NCBI GenBank assembly: GCA_018814405.1
Contig: JAHIZO010000009.1
Span: 62,001 to 126,000, forward strand
Direction of reading: 5' to 3'
DNA: 64,000 nt
Source of the DNA: Gammaproteobacteria bacterium
GTDB taxonomy: Bacteria > Pseudomonadota > Gammaproteobacteria > Burkholderiales > Gallionellaceae
Positions 53,492-61,904 of the stretch are shown piece after piece; the stretch's first letter is position 1, and each line of letters begins with the position of its first letter. A program made the position numbers and the translations under genes. The notes below the pieces were generated by a model. That model saw only the letters and a list, made by a program, of their open reading frames with translations, did no database searches and was not told where the DNA came from.

Positions 53492-55423
53492 CTAAGCAGC
53501 TGGTGCCGGTGCCCCTGCCATGGCAGGGGCGAAGATCGGATCGTCTTTCCGGTATAGATACCAGGTCCCCTTGCCGGAGAGTTTGGCCGCATACATCGCC
53601 TGATCTGCACGCTGAACCAATGCATTGACGGTTTCTCCCTGAGCACCACGGAACAGGACGATACCTATCGAGATGCCGATCAACGCCTCGCCCGCTGTCA
53701 CCGGATAGGGTACTGCCACCGCATCGATGATCTTCTCGGCCACGGCGATAGTGTCCTCTTCCGGCATCTTCATATCCTCCAACACCAAGGCGAATTCGTC
53801 ACCGCCCAATCTGGCAAAGACATCATATTCACGCAAGCAACCATTGATACGCCGTGCGGTCTCCTTCAGCACCACATCACCCGCTTCGTGGCCGAACTGG
53901 TCGTTCACCTGCTTAAAGCCATCGAGGTCAAAGTAGAGCAACGCGGCAAAATGATCGCTGCGGTAGGCGCGCCCGATGACTTTTTTGACCGCATCAAAAA
54001 ACGCACGCCGGTTAGGCAAGCTGGTCAGGCTGTCATAGTTCGCGAGTTGGGAAAGCTTATACATCGCCATCTGGCGCTTATCGGTCTCGATATTGAATTT
54101 TTCCAGCACGGCGTTGTAAAAGCTGGCGATCTGATCCGCCTCCGTCTCGGGCTCCACTGCCACCGGACGACGGAAATCGCCAGTGCTGGCCTGATGATGC
54201 ATCTGGCTGACCAAATCGACCAGCGAGGTCGTGGCACCATGCTCGGAGATGTTCAGGCCGATGCGCTCACCGGCGGCAGAGACGCGCAGCGGTACGATAT
54301 GGTTGATCACCTTGAGCAGGATAAAACTCAGGCTGAACGCATACGCGCCGATCACCACGATCCCTTCGAGCTGGATGAGGAACTGATCGGCACGCGCAAT
54401 GCCCGGTGGCAAACTTCCCTCACTGGCAAAGATCGCCAGTGCCAGCGTGCCCCAAATGCCCGCTAGCAGATGGGTGGGCACTGCGCCGATCGCATCATCG
54501 ATCTGCTTTCGCTCCAACAGATGGGTACCGAACACTGCGACCAGACCGCCGATAAAACCGATGACACCCGCCGAGATCGGCGAAACCATATGACAGCCGG
54601 CAGTGATCGCGACCAGTCCGGCGATGATGCTGTTGATGACCCGATCAGGTAGCGGCTTGCCCCATACCATCCAGCTGATGAAAGTGCCGCCTATGCCGCC
54701 GGTGGCACCCGCCACGGCAGTGTTGGTGACGATGAGCGCGACATTGTCCGAAAGGGCCAGCGTGCTGCCGCCATTGAAGCCGAACCAGCCGAACCAAAGC
54801 AAAAACACGCCGAGGGAGGCGATCGGCAAACTGTGTCCCTCTATCGGCCTGCCCCCCACACCGAAGCGGCCCAATCGCGGGCCGATGATCAGCAGTGCCG
54901 CGAGCGCCACCCAGCCACCGACGGAATGCACCACGGTAGAGCCAGCGAAATCGATGAATCCCATTTGCATCAGCCAACCGGCAGGGTCGGCATCACCGCC
55001 CTGATACCAAGCCCAGTGGCCGATCACCGGATAGATGAGTCCGGCGAGGATGACTGCGGTGAGGGCATAGCCGCCGAATCGCATGCGCTCTGCAACGGCA
55101 CCGGAGACGATGGTGGTCGCCGTGCCGCAGAACATCGCCTCGAAGAAAAAGAAAGCGTAATCCCAGCTGCTATCAACATCATTGAGGAAGAAGCCTTCAG
55201 TACCGATGATGCCGTTATAGCTGGCGCCGAACATCAGGGCGAATCCGAAGATCGCGAACAGGACAAAGGAAATGCAGAAGTCGACCAGGTTCTTCAGCGC
55301 GACATTGATACTGTTTTTGGCTCGAACCAGACCGCTCTCGAGGCAGGTGAAACCCGCCTGCATCAATGCCACCAGAAAGGCGCACATGAGTAGCCAGAGA
55401 AGATCACCGCTAGGAGGTTGCAT
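53492..55423 (-). CDS. Ammonium transporter-diguanylate cyclase fusion (Amt-GGDEF)
   Basis: Residues about 5-400 form an 11-helix Amt/Mep/Rh domain. It keeps the twin pore His (STVVHSVGGW and AVPTHLLAGIWG) and GFNGGSTL. A cytoplasmic linker of about 60 residues leads to a GGDEF domain (about 465-625) with RLGGDEF, DLDGFKQVNDQFGH and inhibitory site REYD. The likely role is to set c-di-GMP according to external or transported ammonium. ATG 55423 with GGAG 9 bases upstream is preferred to GTG 55429. No glnK gene adjoins it. Confidence 0.92.
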   Translation of the reverse strand: MQPPSGDLLWLLMCAFLVALMQAGFTCLESGLVRAKNSINVALKNLVDFCISFVLFAIFGFALMFGASYNGIIGTEGFFLNDVDSSWDYAFFFFEAMFCGTATTIVSGAVAERMRFGGYALTAVILAGLIYPVIGHWAWYQGGDADPAGWLMQMGFIDFAGSTVVHSVGGWVALAALLIIGPRLGRFGVGGRPIEGHSLPIASLGVFLLWFGWFGFNGGSTLALSDNVALIVTNTAVAGATGGIGGTFISWMVWGKPLPDRVINSIIAGLVAITAGCHMVSPISAGVIGFIGGLVAVFGTHLLERKQIDDAIGAVPTHLLAGIWGTLALAIFASEGSLPPGIARADQFLIQLEGIVVIGAYAFSLSFILLKVINHIVPLRVSAAGERIGLNISEHGATTSLVDLVSQMHHQASTGDFRRPVAVEPETEADQIASFYNAVLEKFNIETDKRQMAMYKLSQLANYDSLTSLPNRRAFFDAVKKVIGRAYRSDHFAALLYFDLDGFKQVNDQFGHEAGDVVLKETARRINGCLREYDVFARLGGDEFALVLEDMKMPEEDTIAVAEKIIDAVAVPYPVTAGEALIGISIGIVLFRGAQGETVNALVQRADQAMYAAKLSGKGTWYLYRKDDPIFAPAMAGAPAPAA

Positions 55424-55620
55424 TGTCACATGCTCCAGAACTCAAAATTGTTCTGGTATATCAAGCAAATAGCGCACCAAAATACCGCCCACACAAAAAC
55501 TGCATGTTAATCACTGGGATAGGGGGGCATCTGCAACGATCGCGTGACGATATTGCTTATTCGTTCTGCCACGAGCGCGGCATCATTGTCACGAACGTTA
55601 CATTGAAAATACTGGGCGCA

Positions 55621-55653
55621 CATAAAGAAAAAGGCATCGGAATCGATGCCTTT
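55621..55653 (-). terminator. Intrinsic terminator of the exported-protein gene
   Basis: On the minus strand AAAGGCATCG-attc-CGATGCCTTT is a perfect 10-bp stem followed by TTCTTTATG, about 30 bases after the stop codon at 55682. The rest of the 252-base gap toward the Amt-GGDEF gene shows no further element. Confidence 0.7.
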
Positions 55654-55681
55654 CATCCCTACTGCATCAAGGGGCTATCCA

Positions 55682-56461
55682 CTAACGCTGGCACAGCGCA
55701 TGCACCTCGCCCAAGGCTTTGTTCAGTGCTGCGGAATCTTCAGCCGTGTTCATCAGGAACATCAGCCTCACCTTATCCCTCGCCGCGCCGCGATTGATGA
55801 CATCCTTGGGGTAGCCAAATTCATCCACCATCCACAGATCCTCATTGGGCGCATCCCAGTAGATACCCGACGCACTCACCCGGTACTTGATAGGCCCGCT
55901 CTCAGTCTGTAGCTGCATCGAAACAGAGAGGTTGTTGCCATCACCTGCCTTGTGCTCTTCAAAGTAATTGGCATAGGCCTCCAAACCGCCCCCGTAAGAA
56001 GTCACCTTGCCCAGCTCACCAAAGGCAGCACGGCTGACCTTGCCCATATCCACGGTCGAACTGATCTTGAAGTGCTTGCGATCGGAAAAAACATTGCCGT
56101 GATCGACGAACATATCCTCATCCACCAGCAAGCGGCAACCGTCGAACTTCACCGTCCGCTCGATCACCTCCGGCATTCTCTTATTGAGATTCTTATCCAC
56201 CACCGGTTTCATCAACAGCTCAGCCACCCCCCGTTGCGCGGCGGCCAGCTCGGGTTTGGCAGACAACTGCAGGCTGGCGACGGGAATCACAGGCGCAGCA
56301 GATTTCGAAACCGCCACCCCGCCTTCCATCGCGCAAGCCTCAGCGGCCAGCATCACCATCGAACCATGCTTGAGCCTGCAATTGTTCGCGTGCTCCGCCG
56401 CAAAGGTGCAAGGTGCAAAGGCGAGCAACAACGCGGCGGAAATGAATGTTTTCTTTAGCAT
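55682..56461 (-). CDS. Hypothetical exported protein
   Basis: An unrecognised 259-residue protein with signal peptide MLKKTFISAALLLAFAPCTFA and GGAG upstream of ATG. Four cysteines (ANNCRL, EACAMEG, FDGCRLL and the C-terminal HALCQR) could form two disulfides. The central region is beta-rich (KHFKISSTVDMGKVSRAAFGELGKVTSYGGG). It is a single transcription unit with its own terminator. Confidence 0.65.
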   Translation of the reverse strand: MLKKTFISAALLLAFAPCTFAAEHANNCRLKHGSMVMLAAEACAMEGGVAVSKSAAPVIPVASLQLSAKPELAAAQRGVAELLMKPVVDKNLNKRMPEVIERTVKFDGCRLLVDEDMFVDHGNVFSDRKHFKISSTVDMGKVSRAAFGELGKVTSYGGGLEAYANYFEEHKAGDGNNLSVSMQLQTESGPIKYRVSASGIYWDAPNEDLWMVDEFGYPKDVINRGAARDKVRLMFLMNTAEDSAALNKALGEVHALCQR

Positions 56462-56509
56462 GCCAAGACTCCGTGGATATTTGATTCGAAAAAATTAGCG
56501 CTACCCCAT

Positions 56510-57070
56510 TCAATCCGGCGTGAACGCATCATTCAGCGAGGACGATGCCCCGTGAAAATCGCCCATGATCTTTTGCCAATCCGCGCCGGGGTGGGTGCCG
56601 ATGTAATCGACGAACGATGCATCGGGATCGTTCAGCAGGATAGCGATCGCACAGCCCTCTTCGTTATCCCATGCCTTCATGATCACATCGTATTTCGTGC
56701 CACTCGCCAGCGGATCGTCGCCCAGCACCGGTGCCGGATCGAAGAACACCTGCGGAATGTCATAGATGAGCGTCAGGGTGAAATCTTTGGCGAGGGCGGC
56801 CTTGGCCTCATCGAAACTGCGGAATTCTGAATAGTGCGCATAGGAGTGGATGGAAAAATACATGCTCAGCGGCGGCATCCGTCCCTGCTTATGGGCCGCC
56901 GCGAAAGCCTTGTCCACTTCTGCGCGGTCCCCCGCGATATGGCGGATATGCAGGATCAGCGCCTCCGTGATGCGGGTGAAACCCTTGCTCTGAAAATGTC
57001 GCACGATGCGCTGTGCTGCCGCGTTCGCAGCCTCGATGTCGCGCATCTCCTGAGTATCTGAATTGTCCAT
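56510..57070 (-). CDS. Hypothetical cytoplasmic protein
   Basis: ATG 57070 (MDNSDTQEMRD) is chosen because upstream residues in the ORF are Arg-rich and non-conserved in look. The 186-residue protein is soluble, with a helical start and LTLIYDIPQVFFDPAPVLGDDPLASGTKYDVIMKAW in the middle. I do not recognise the family. Confidence 0.6.
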   Translation of the reverse strand: MDNSDTQEMRDIEAANAAAQRIVRHFQSKGFTRITEALILHIRHIAGDRAEVDKAFAAAHKQGRMPPLSMYFSIHSYAHYSEFRSFDEAKAALAKDFTLTLIYDIPQVFFDPAPVLGDDPLASGTKYDVIMKAWDNEEGCAIAILLNDPDASFVDYIGTHPGADWQKIMGDFHGASSSLNDAFTPD

Positions 57071-57210
57071 CGATATCCATCCGTTTCCTGAAGGCTTGCA
57101 GTGTACCCAAACCGACTTGGGTACGCCAAAACAAAGCTGCCGCCTCCTTAAATTGACGGCGACCCGCCCCGCCACCATAATCCCGCGCACAAAACAAACG
57201 ACTGCCGAAC

Positions 57211-58206
57211 GTGCCCAACGAACTCCCCAGCCTGGCCACCGCCCTGCCCTACATAGACCACCCGCTGTCCCTGCTGCTCATCTTCGCGCTGGCGAATGCA
57301 CTGATGATCTGGCGGCTGCATGTCATGGAAAGCAAAGGGTTCGAAGGCACCGTGCTCGGCACGCTCATCATGCCCTACTGCTCCGGCTTCGCGAACCTGA
57401 TGTTCGCGCTGATCATGAGCAAATCCGCCAGCAATGGCGGCGCGGTCATCGAGAACAGTCTGGTCAACAACGTCACCAACCTCACCCTCATCCTCGGGCT
57501 CACCGCCCTGTTCGGCGCGGCCGCCGCAGCGAGCAAGGAAAAGAGCAAACAGAAGCAGGCGGAATTCGCCCGCCTCAACCGCCTCAACCTGCTCGTTACC
57601 CTCATCGCCTTGTTCCTGTTCACCGGCACGCTGTGGGCACTGGGCAAGGACGGCGAACTGAACTTCTACGACGGACTCATCCTGGTCGCCCTGTTCGTGT
57701 TCTGGCAGATCCTGCACGTGTTCGAAGTGCTCAAGGACAACATCCGCAAGAACCGCAGCACCCACTGGTCCATCATCATCGACCTCGCGCTCATCGGCCT
57801 CGCCGCCTACGGCATCTACTATTCCGTCGACCACCTCATCAACTGGGTGACCACCGCCGAAAGTCCCCTGTTCAGCTTCGCCAAGATCGGCTGGTTCAGC
57901 GGCCTCCTCATGGTCCTGCCCAATGCTTTCCTCGCGCTCTACTACGCACATAAAGGCCGCACGGACATCGTCGTCAGCTCGCAGATCGGCGACAGCCACA
58001 TCTGCATCCCCATGTGTATCGGCCTGTTCGCGTTGTTCCACCCCATCCAGCTACCCGACTCATTCCTGATGGGCACCTACCTCATCCTCGGCGCCGGACT
58101 GGTGCACTTCCTCTCCATCGGCGTCCTCGGGCGTCTGCCGCGCATCGGTGGCGGCGCACTCGTCGCAAGCTACGGCTACTTCCTGTACGCCGGACTCATC
58201 CAGTAA
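57211..58206 (+). CDS. Sodium/calcium exchanger superfamily (CaCA-like) membrane protein
   Basis: A 331-residue protein with ten or so membrane helices in two halves. The two alpha-repeat-like motifs are SLVNNVTNLTLILGL and SSQIGDSHICIPMCIGL, divergent from the GNxxxN-type ion-binding motifs of YrbG-like exchangers. It probably exchanges a divalent cation for Na+ or H+, with changed ion-binding residues. The charged loop KEKSKQKQAEFARLNR separates the halves. Confidence 0.68.
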   Translation: MPNELPSLATALPYIDHPLSLLLIFALANALMIWRLHVMESKGFEGTVLGTLIMPYCSGFANLMFALIMSKSASNGGAVIENSLVNNVTNLTLILGLTALFGAAAAASKEKSKQKQAEFARLNRLNLLVTLIALFLFTGTLWALGKDGELNFYDGLILVALFVFWQILHVFEVLKDNIRKNRSTHWSIIIDLALIGLAAYGIYYSVDHLINWVTTAESPLFSFAKIGWFSGLLMVLPNAFLALYYAHKGRTDIVVSSQIGDSHICIPMCIGLFALFHPIQLPDSFLMGTYLILGAGLVHFLSIGVLGRLPRIGGGALVASYGYFLYAGLIQ

Positions 58207-58230
58207 GCGTGATCGTTAGCCTTAAAACAA

Positions 58231-58251
58231 ACATCGCCCTTGCGGGCGATG
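58231..58251. repeat. Palindromic repeat, copy 3
   Basis: ACATCGCCCTTGCGGGCGATG matches 21 of the 22 palindrome bases of copies 1 and 2, but the flanks differ. It lies 24 bases after the exchanger stop codon and could act as a 3' stem. Confidence 0.75.
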
Positions 58252-58304
58252 AGTAGAAATTATTGCGAGGGCGAACCTATTAGCGCACGCCAAACGATCC
58301 CGCT

Positions 58305-59246
58305 TCACACCCAGAACTTCTGGTTCTTATCCAGAAACTCCCGCCAGGGCATGTAGTGCGTACCGTCGCAGGAAAAGGTCAGGCCTATCATGCCGTTGAA
58401 GATATTAAGCATCCCAGAGCGCAGATAGATCGTCTCGTCCATGAAACGCAACTCGCGAAAATTGTTCAGTATCTTGAGCACCGCGTCCGCGGGGATCTCC
58501 GCGTCGGCCGGATAATCCACTCTCGGATAAGCCAGACAGAGATCGGGTTTGCCCAGTTCGTCGATACCGTGCAGGCGGAAACGGTAAGGATCATTCATTT
58601 CCCAGATCGTGGCGCGTGAGCTGGAGAAATGCAGCTTTGCGTGAAACACCCCGTGTATCGTGACCAGCTCGTTGATGACATCCATCACGGTATCGATCTG
58701 CTGATCCATCAGGCTTTCCACACGTTGCTGATGGAACAGCCCGCCACGGATTGCCGGATCGCCCTTGAGCTGCATCCACTGTCCGGGTTGTGAATAAAGT
58801 GCCTGCGTGGCGGGCAGTTCGCGCAGGTCAAAGTCCGCCCCCAGGTAACCCAGCAACTCCCCCTGCGCCCCACGCACCACCTGCACCGCAGTGAGCGAAG
58901 GCCGCTTTGCATTCTGGCTAATATAGGCATCCGAAAGTGAAAAATCGCTGCCGGCGAGCGCCTCCGCGATATACGGACGGTGGCTGCGGTCGCGACCGAA
59001 CTGCTTCTCCATCAGTCCACCGCGAAACACATTGGAAGTGATCTGTTTCGCCTTGGGATCCAGCAAGTAGAGATACTTGCAGTAAGGCAGCTCGGTCATA
59101 CCTTGCACCAGTCTGGCCTCCAGCGCCTCACGCTGCGGCCACACCTGCATGCAGTCTTCCGCCAAGATGGAGAGTGAAGAAGAGAGCCAGCCTTTCAATA
59201 TCTTGCGCTGACGCTCAATGGATGCTTGCAGGCTGGTGTTGTTCAT
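58305..59246 (-). CDS. PDC sensor-domain protein without output domain
   Basis: A 313-residue soluble protein with one PDC/Cache-like domain (about 30-170): SHRPYIAEALAGSDFSLSDAYISQNAKRPSLTAVQVVRGAQGELLGYLGADFDL. The RPYI...SDAYIS pattern is the usual dCache ligand region. No membrane helices or signal peptide are visible, unusual for a PDC domain. The C-terminal half (about 180-313) is unknown. It may sense a cytoplasmic ligand or be exported by an unseen route. Confidence 0.7.
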   Translation of the reverse strand: MNNTSLQASIERQRKILKGWLSSSLSILAEDCMQVWPQREALEARLVQGMTELPYCKYLYLLDPKAKQITSNVFRGGLMEKQFGRDRSHRPYIAEALAGSDFSLSDAYISQNAKRPSLTAVQVVRGAQGELLGYLGADFDLRELPATQALYSQPGQWMQLKGDPAIRGGLFHQQRVESLMDQQIDTVMDVINELVTIHGVFHAKLHFSSSRATIWEMNDPYRFRLHGIDELGKPDLCLAYPRVDYPADAEIPADAVLKILNNFRELRFMDETIYLRSGMLNIFNGMIGLTFSCDGTHYMPWREFLDKNQKFWV

Positions 59247-59377
59247 CGTCTCGTCCCGGAAAGAAATAGCGGAAGCATTATGCGCCCGCTAATCAGACTT
59301 CAAAACTATTGCGATGCTACCCCCATTAGCTGTTTTTTTATCAGCACAAACACCGCCTTGCTCGCTACCATGTGGGC

Positions 59378-59821
59378 ATGAACGAAGTGCATCTCTGGCA
59401 AGCTTGGTGCGATGGCTGCGCCCGCCCTAACCCCGGCCATATCGGCCTCGGCGCCCTCCTGCTGGGGCCGGATGGTAGCCGCCACGAACTCTCGCAACGC
59501 AGCCCGCACAGCGGCTGCAACAACGAAGCCGAAGCCCGCGCCCTGCTGGCCACCCTGCAACTGGCACGTACACTGCAAGCCAGCGCCTTGCTCATTCACA
59601 GCGATAGCGACGTCGTCGTGCGCCTCGCGCAAGATGCCAGTAGCACCGAAGCTGCCCGCCTCGCCCCCTTATTCGCCGAAATCCGCTCGCAGATAAAATG
59701 TTTTGACCGATTCGAGTTACGCTGGATTCCGCAGCACCGCAATACAGAGGCAGACTATCTTTCCCGCAGCGCCTTTGGGCTGCCTGCGCGAACGCCCGCA
59801 AAACCCCGCAAGCGGAAATGA
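59378..59821 (+). CDS. RNase H-like protein (reverse transcriptase-like family)
   Basis: ATG 59378 is preferred to GTG 59372. The RNase H fold residues are visible: WCDGCARPNPGHIGLGALLLGPDG, NNEAEARALLATLQLA, IHSDSDVVVRLAQ and the closing HRNTEADYLSR, giving the D-E-D-D metal site. It is 147 residues with a basic tail. It probably cleaves RNA in RNA-DNA hybrids, and differs from the usual RnhA in sequence. Confidence 0.83.
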   Translation: MNEVHLWQAWCDGCARPNPGHIGLGALLLGPDGSRHELSQRSPHSGCNNEAEARALLATLQLARTLQASALLIHSDSDVVVRLAQDASSTEAARLAPLFAEIRSQIKCFDRFELRWIPQHRNTEADYLSRSAFGLPARTPAKPRKRK

Positions 59822-59847
59822 AAAAAGCGCCCGCAGACGCTTTTTTT
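59821..59847 (+). terminator. Intrinsic terminator after RNase H-like gene
   Basis: AAAAAAGCG-cccgcaga-CGCTTTTTTT starts at the stop codon of the RNase H-like gene and ends in T7. The A-run pairs with the T-run, so it could work on both strands. Confidence 0.75.
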
Positions 59848-59943
59848 CTCGATCAAGCAAATCAAAGAGGACAGCATCGAATTGTTTTTTGTGGATAAGG
59901 CTGAGAAGGTAATGCGATGCTCTGACCCCATATCACTAGCTCG

Positions 59944-60249
59944 TTATAGAACAACCTCGAAGCATTCGAGTTGTGGTGGGCCTAGGTAAATATCTTTTCC
60001 GCCGCCCGCCTTTGCATGCGCTTGCCTGAATGCATCGGATTTTGTCCATGCTTCGAATGCGTCGCGCGACGCCCATTTGGCGTGAGAGGAAAATAACGTG
60101 AAGTCATCGGTGCTCGGCCCTTGCAGAAGATGGAATTCCAAAAATCCCGGAACGGTATGCAGAAGTGAATCACGACCTTTCCAGATATCAACAAAGTCCT
60201 GCTCGTGACCGAGTTTGATTTTGAATCTGTTCATTGCGATAAACATCAT
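59944..60249 (-). CDS. HmoA-like antibiotic biosynthesis monooxygenase
   Basis: A 101-residue ABM-fold protein. It has FIAMNRFKIKLGHEQDFVDIWKGR at the start and HAKWASRDAFEAWTKSDAFRQAH in the middle, with the Asn/Trp/His arrangement of HmoA/IsdG-type heme-degrading enzymes. It may open heme with release of iron. It probably starts at Met1 or Met2 after AAGGT. Confidence 0.75.
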   Translation of the reverse strand: MMFIAMNRFKIKLGHEQDFVDIWKGRDSLLHTVPGFLEFHLLQGPSTDDFTLFSSHAKWASRDAFEAWTKSDAFRQAHAKAGGGKDIYLGPPQLECFEVVL

Positions 60250-60280
60250 AATTTCGATACCTTAAAAAGTTATGAAAATA

Positions 60281-60844
60281 TTATTGCGATGCTGATCTCA
60301 TTGATTTTGATTCTAGAGAGGCAGCACGTGCTTTTCGCTGATAATCTTTATAAGCTGGTACCGCGATTCCCATACTCAAAAAAACAAGAAACAACAAACC
60401 AATCCCTGTGCCAATCCAAAACGACTTTGTGTCAAAAGACCAAACGTTTGGAAGAGCATATGTCGCAAGTGATCTATCTGACTTGATGGATACATCGTCG
60501 CTTGTCACAGAACCTGATTGAGAAGTTAGAGATACTAGTGCACGCTCCCCGCGACGGATTCTTTCAAGTCCTCCAACAAGGGTTTGGCCGTCACCTCTCA
60601 AATCGAATTTTGCGACAAATTGAATTTGCTTGGAATCCAACGTCTTCTTAGGCATGTAGAGTTTTACGTTCGTTGCCGGATCAAAACCCTCATTCCGAAT
60701 CTCAATATTTTGAAAAGTAATTGCGCCAAAAGTAGCTGGCTCTGTGAGCGTGTAAATTAACTTTTCTTCCTTCCAGTCCAAGGAGAAATACAAACCAACA
60801 ATGCCCACTATAATTCCACTTAATACTGTAAAGATAAACTTCAC
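60281..60844 (-). CDS. AT-rich hypothetical membrane-anchored protein
   Basis: I do not recognise this 187-residue protein. An N-terminal anchor (FIFTVLSGIIVGIVGLYFSL) precedes a beta-sandwich-like domain (NIEIRNEGFDPATNVKLYMPKKTL), then a second membrane helix near residue 145 (FWIGTGIGLLFLVFLSMGIAV) and a basic tail. The beta domain looks extracytoplasmic. The gene is AT-richer than average and begins a small AT-rich block with the next gene. Confidence 0.6.
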   Translation of the reverse strand: MKFIFTVLSGIIVGIVGLYFSLDWKEEKLIYTLTEPATFGAITFQNIEIRNEGFDPATNVKLYMPKKTLDSKQIQFVAKFDLRGDGQTLVGGLERIRRGERALVSLTSQSGSVTSDDVSIKSDRSLATYALPNVWSFDTKSFWIGTGIGLLFLVFLSMGIAVPAYKDYQRKARAASLESKSMRSASQ

Positions 60845-60946
60845 AAATTTTCTCCCAGCATTCCAACCGAGCAGGTTTCCCGGCTATTCGGCATATACCA
60901 AATCCGCTTAGTTCTCAATGAACGAGGGGACACCCATTAACTCTTC

Positions 60947-61840
60947 CTAATCGCGCTCTTCATGTTTCGCATTCTGCTCATTTAGCCAATCAATCATTTC
61001 ACTTGAAAGTTTGTAGGTTGCGGCCAAGGCCATCAGAGCTTCCAGCGAAAACCTTCGATAGAACTTTACAAATGACATGTACAAGACATATGCGATTAAT
61101 GCTGAAATGAGAACCCACAAAACCGCCTGAATTGGCTGCATTTGTACCTTATAAATGTGCCAAACCATTCCCCAAAAAAACACCACAGACAACATAGTTA
61201 GTGTCCTTAGAAAACCATATAAGGCAACGTAATTTTGCATTTTAGGAAGGTGGTTAGGTGCGTTTTCTACAACATAGTGGTAGGCATAACGAAAGTAGTC
61301 GGCTTCTGGTGGATTTACATTCTTCGGTGCGGTTGTCAAACCCGCATGTTCAAATAGCAATGCATTGAGCTTGTTTTTTATAACTCTTACTAGAAGTCCA
61401 TCCAATGATTTTGCATACAAATCGCGAAATTTTGCGCCATGGCCAATAAATAAATCAAAAAATGAAATTGGCAACAGAAACAGCCCAACCCCCCCCCTTA
61501 TTGAAATCCTCAGCCATTTATGACTTGCCACGTCAAAGTATCCCTTAGATGCAAACCCTAGCAAATACTTTGACGGGTAACCATCAGACCAAATTGAATA
61601 TCGCTCCACAATAACCGACGATAAGAAACTCAATATATGGCCAATGATGTAAGCAACAAAAATAAATGGGATATAGATTTCTGCCTTCTCAAAACTCAAT
61701 TCTTTTACAACAAAGGCGTATGGGGAAAGTTCGCTATATACATGCGCATATCCAGCAATTACTCCATATAAAAATATCGATCCGGGTGTGAGGTAACCAA
61801 GGAAATCGTAAAACGAAAAAGGGTTTTGCTTAATTTCCAT
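60947..61840 (-). CDS. AT-rich hypothetical membrane protein with G9 tract
   Basis: An unrecognised 297-residue protein with four or five membrane helices in two groups (about 15-110 and 205-255) and a cytoplasmic middle. The N-terminus NPFSFYDFLGYLTPGSIFLYG is a recognisable motif of similar hypothetical proteins, but I cannot name a family. A run of nine G on the coding strand (61489-61497) encodes RGGVG and could slip. AT-rich composition suggests horizontal origin. Confidence 0.65.
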   Translation of the reverse strand: MEIKQNPFSFYDFLGYLTPGSIFLYGVIAGYAHVYSELSPYAFVVKELSFEKAEIYIPFIFVAYIIGHILSFLSSVIVERYSIWSDGYPSKYLLGFASKGYFDVASHKWLRISIRGGVGLFLLPISFFDLFIGHGAKFRDLYAKSLDGLLVRVIKNKLNALLFEHAGLTTAPKNVNPPEADYFRYAYHYVVENAPNHLPKMQNYVALYGFLRTLTMLSVVFFWGMVWHIYKVQMQPIQAVLWVLISALIAYVLYMSFVKFYRRFSLEALMALAATYKLSSEMIDWLNEQNAKHEERD

Positions 61841-61904
61841 AGTGCCCCCAACAATAGTTATTCAAAGGAGACGGCCGTAACTCTGCCATCCCCAGTGGTT
61901 TCGA

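Noticed and set aside
55423-55797. 124-residue plus-strand ORF
   Set aside because: It spans the intergenic gap and the terminator of the opposite gene, then runs antisense into coding DNA; no ribosome binding site or protein-like pattern.
57148-58041. 297-residue minus-strand ORF antisense to the exchanger
   Set aside because: Extreme Asp/Glu/Gly/Val composition typical of a shadow frame opposite a high-GC membrane gene; the plus-strand protein has clear membrane helices.
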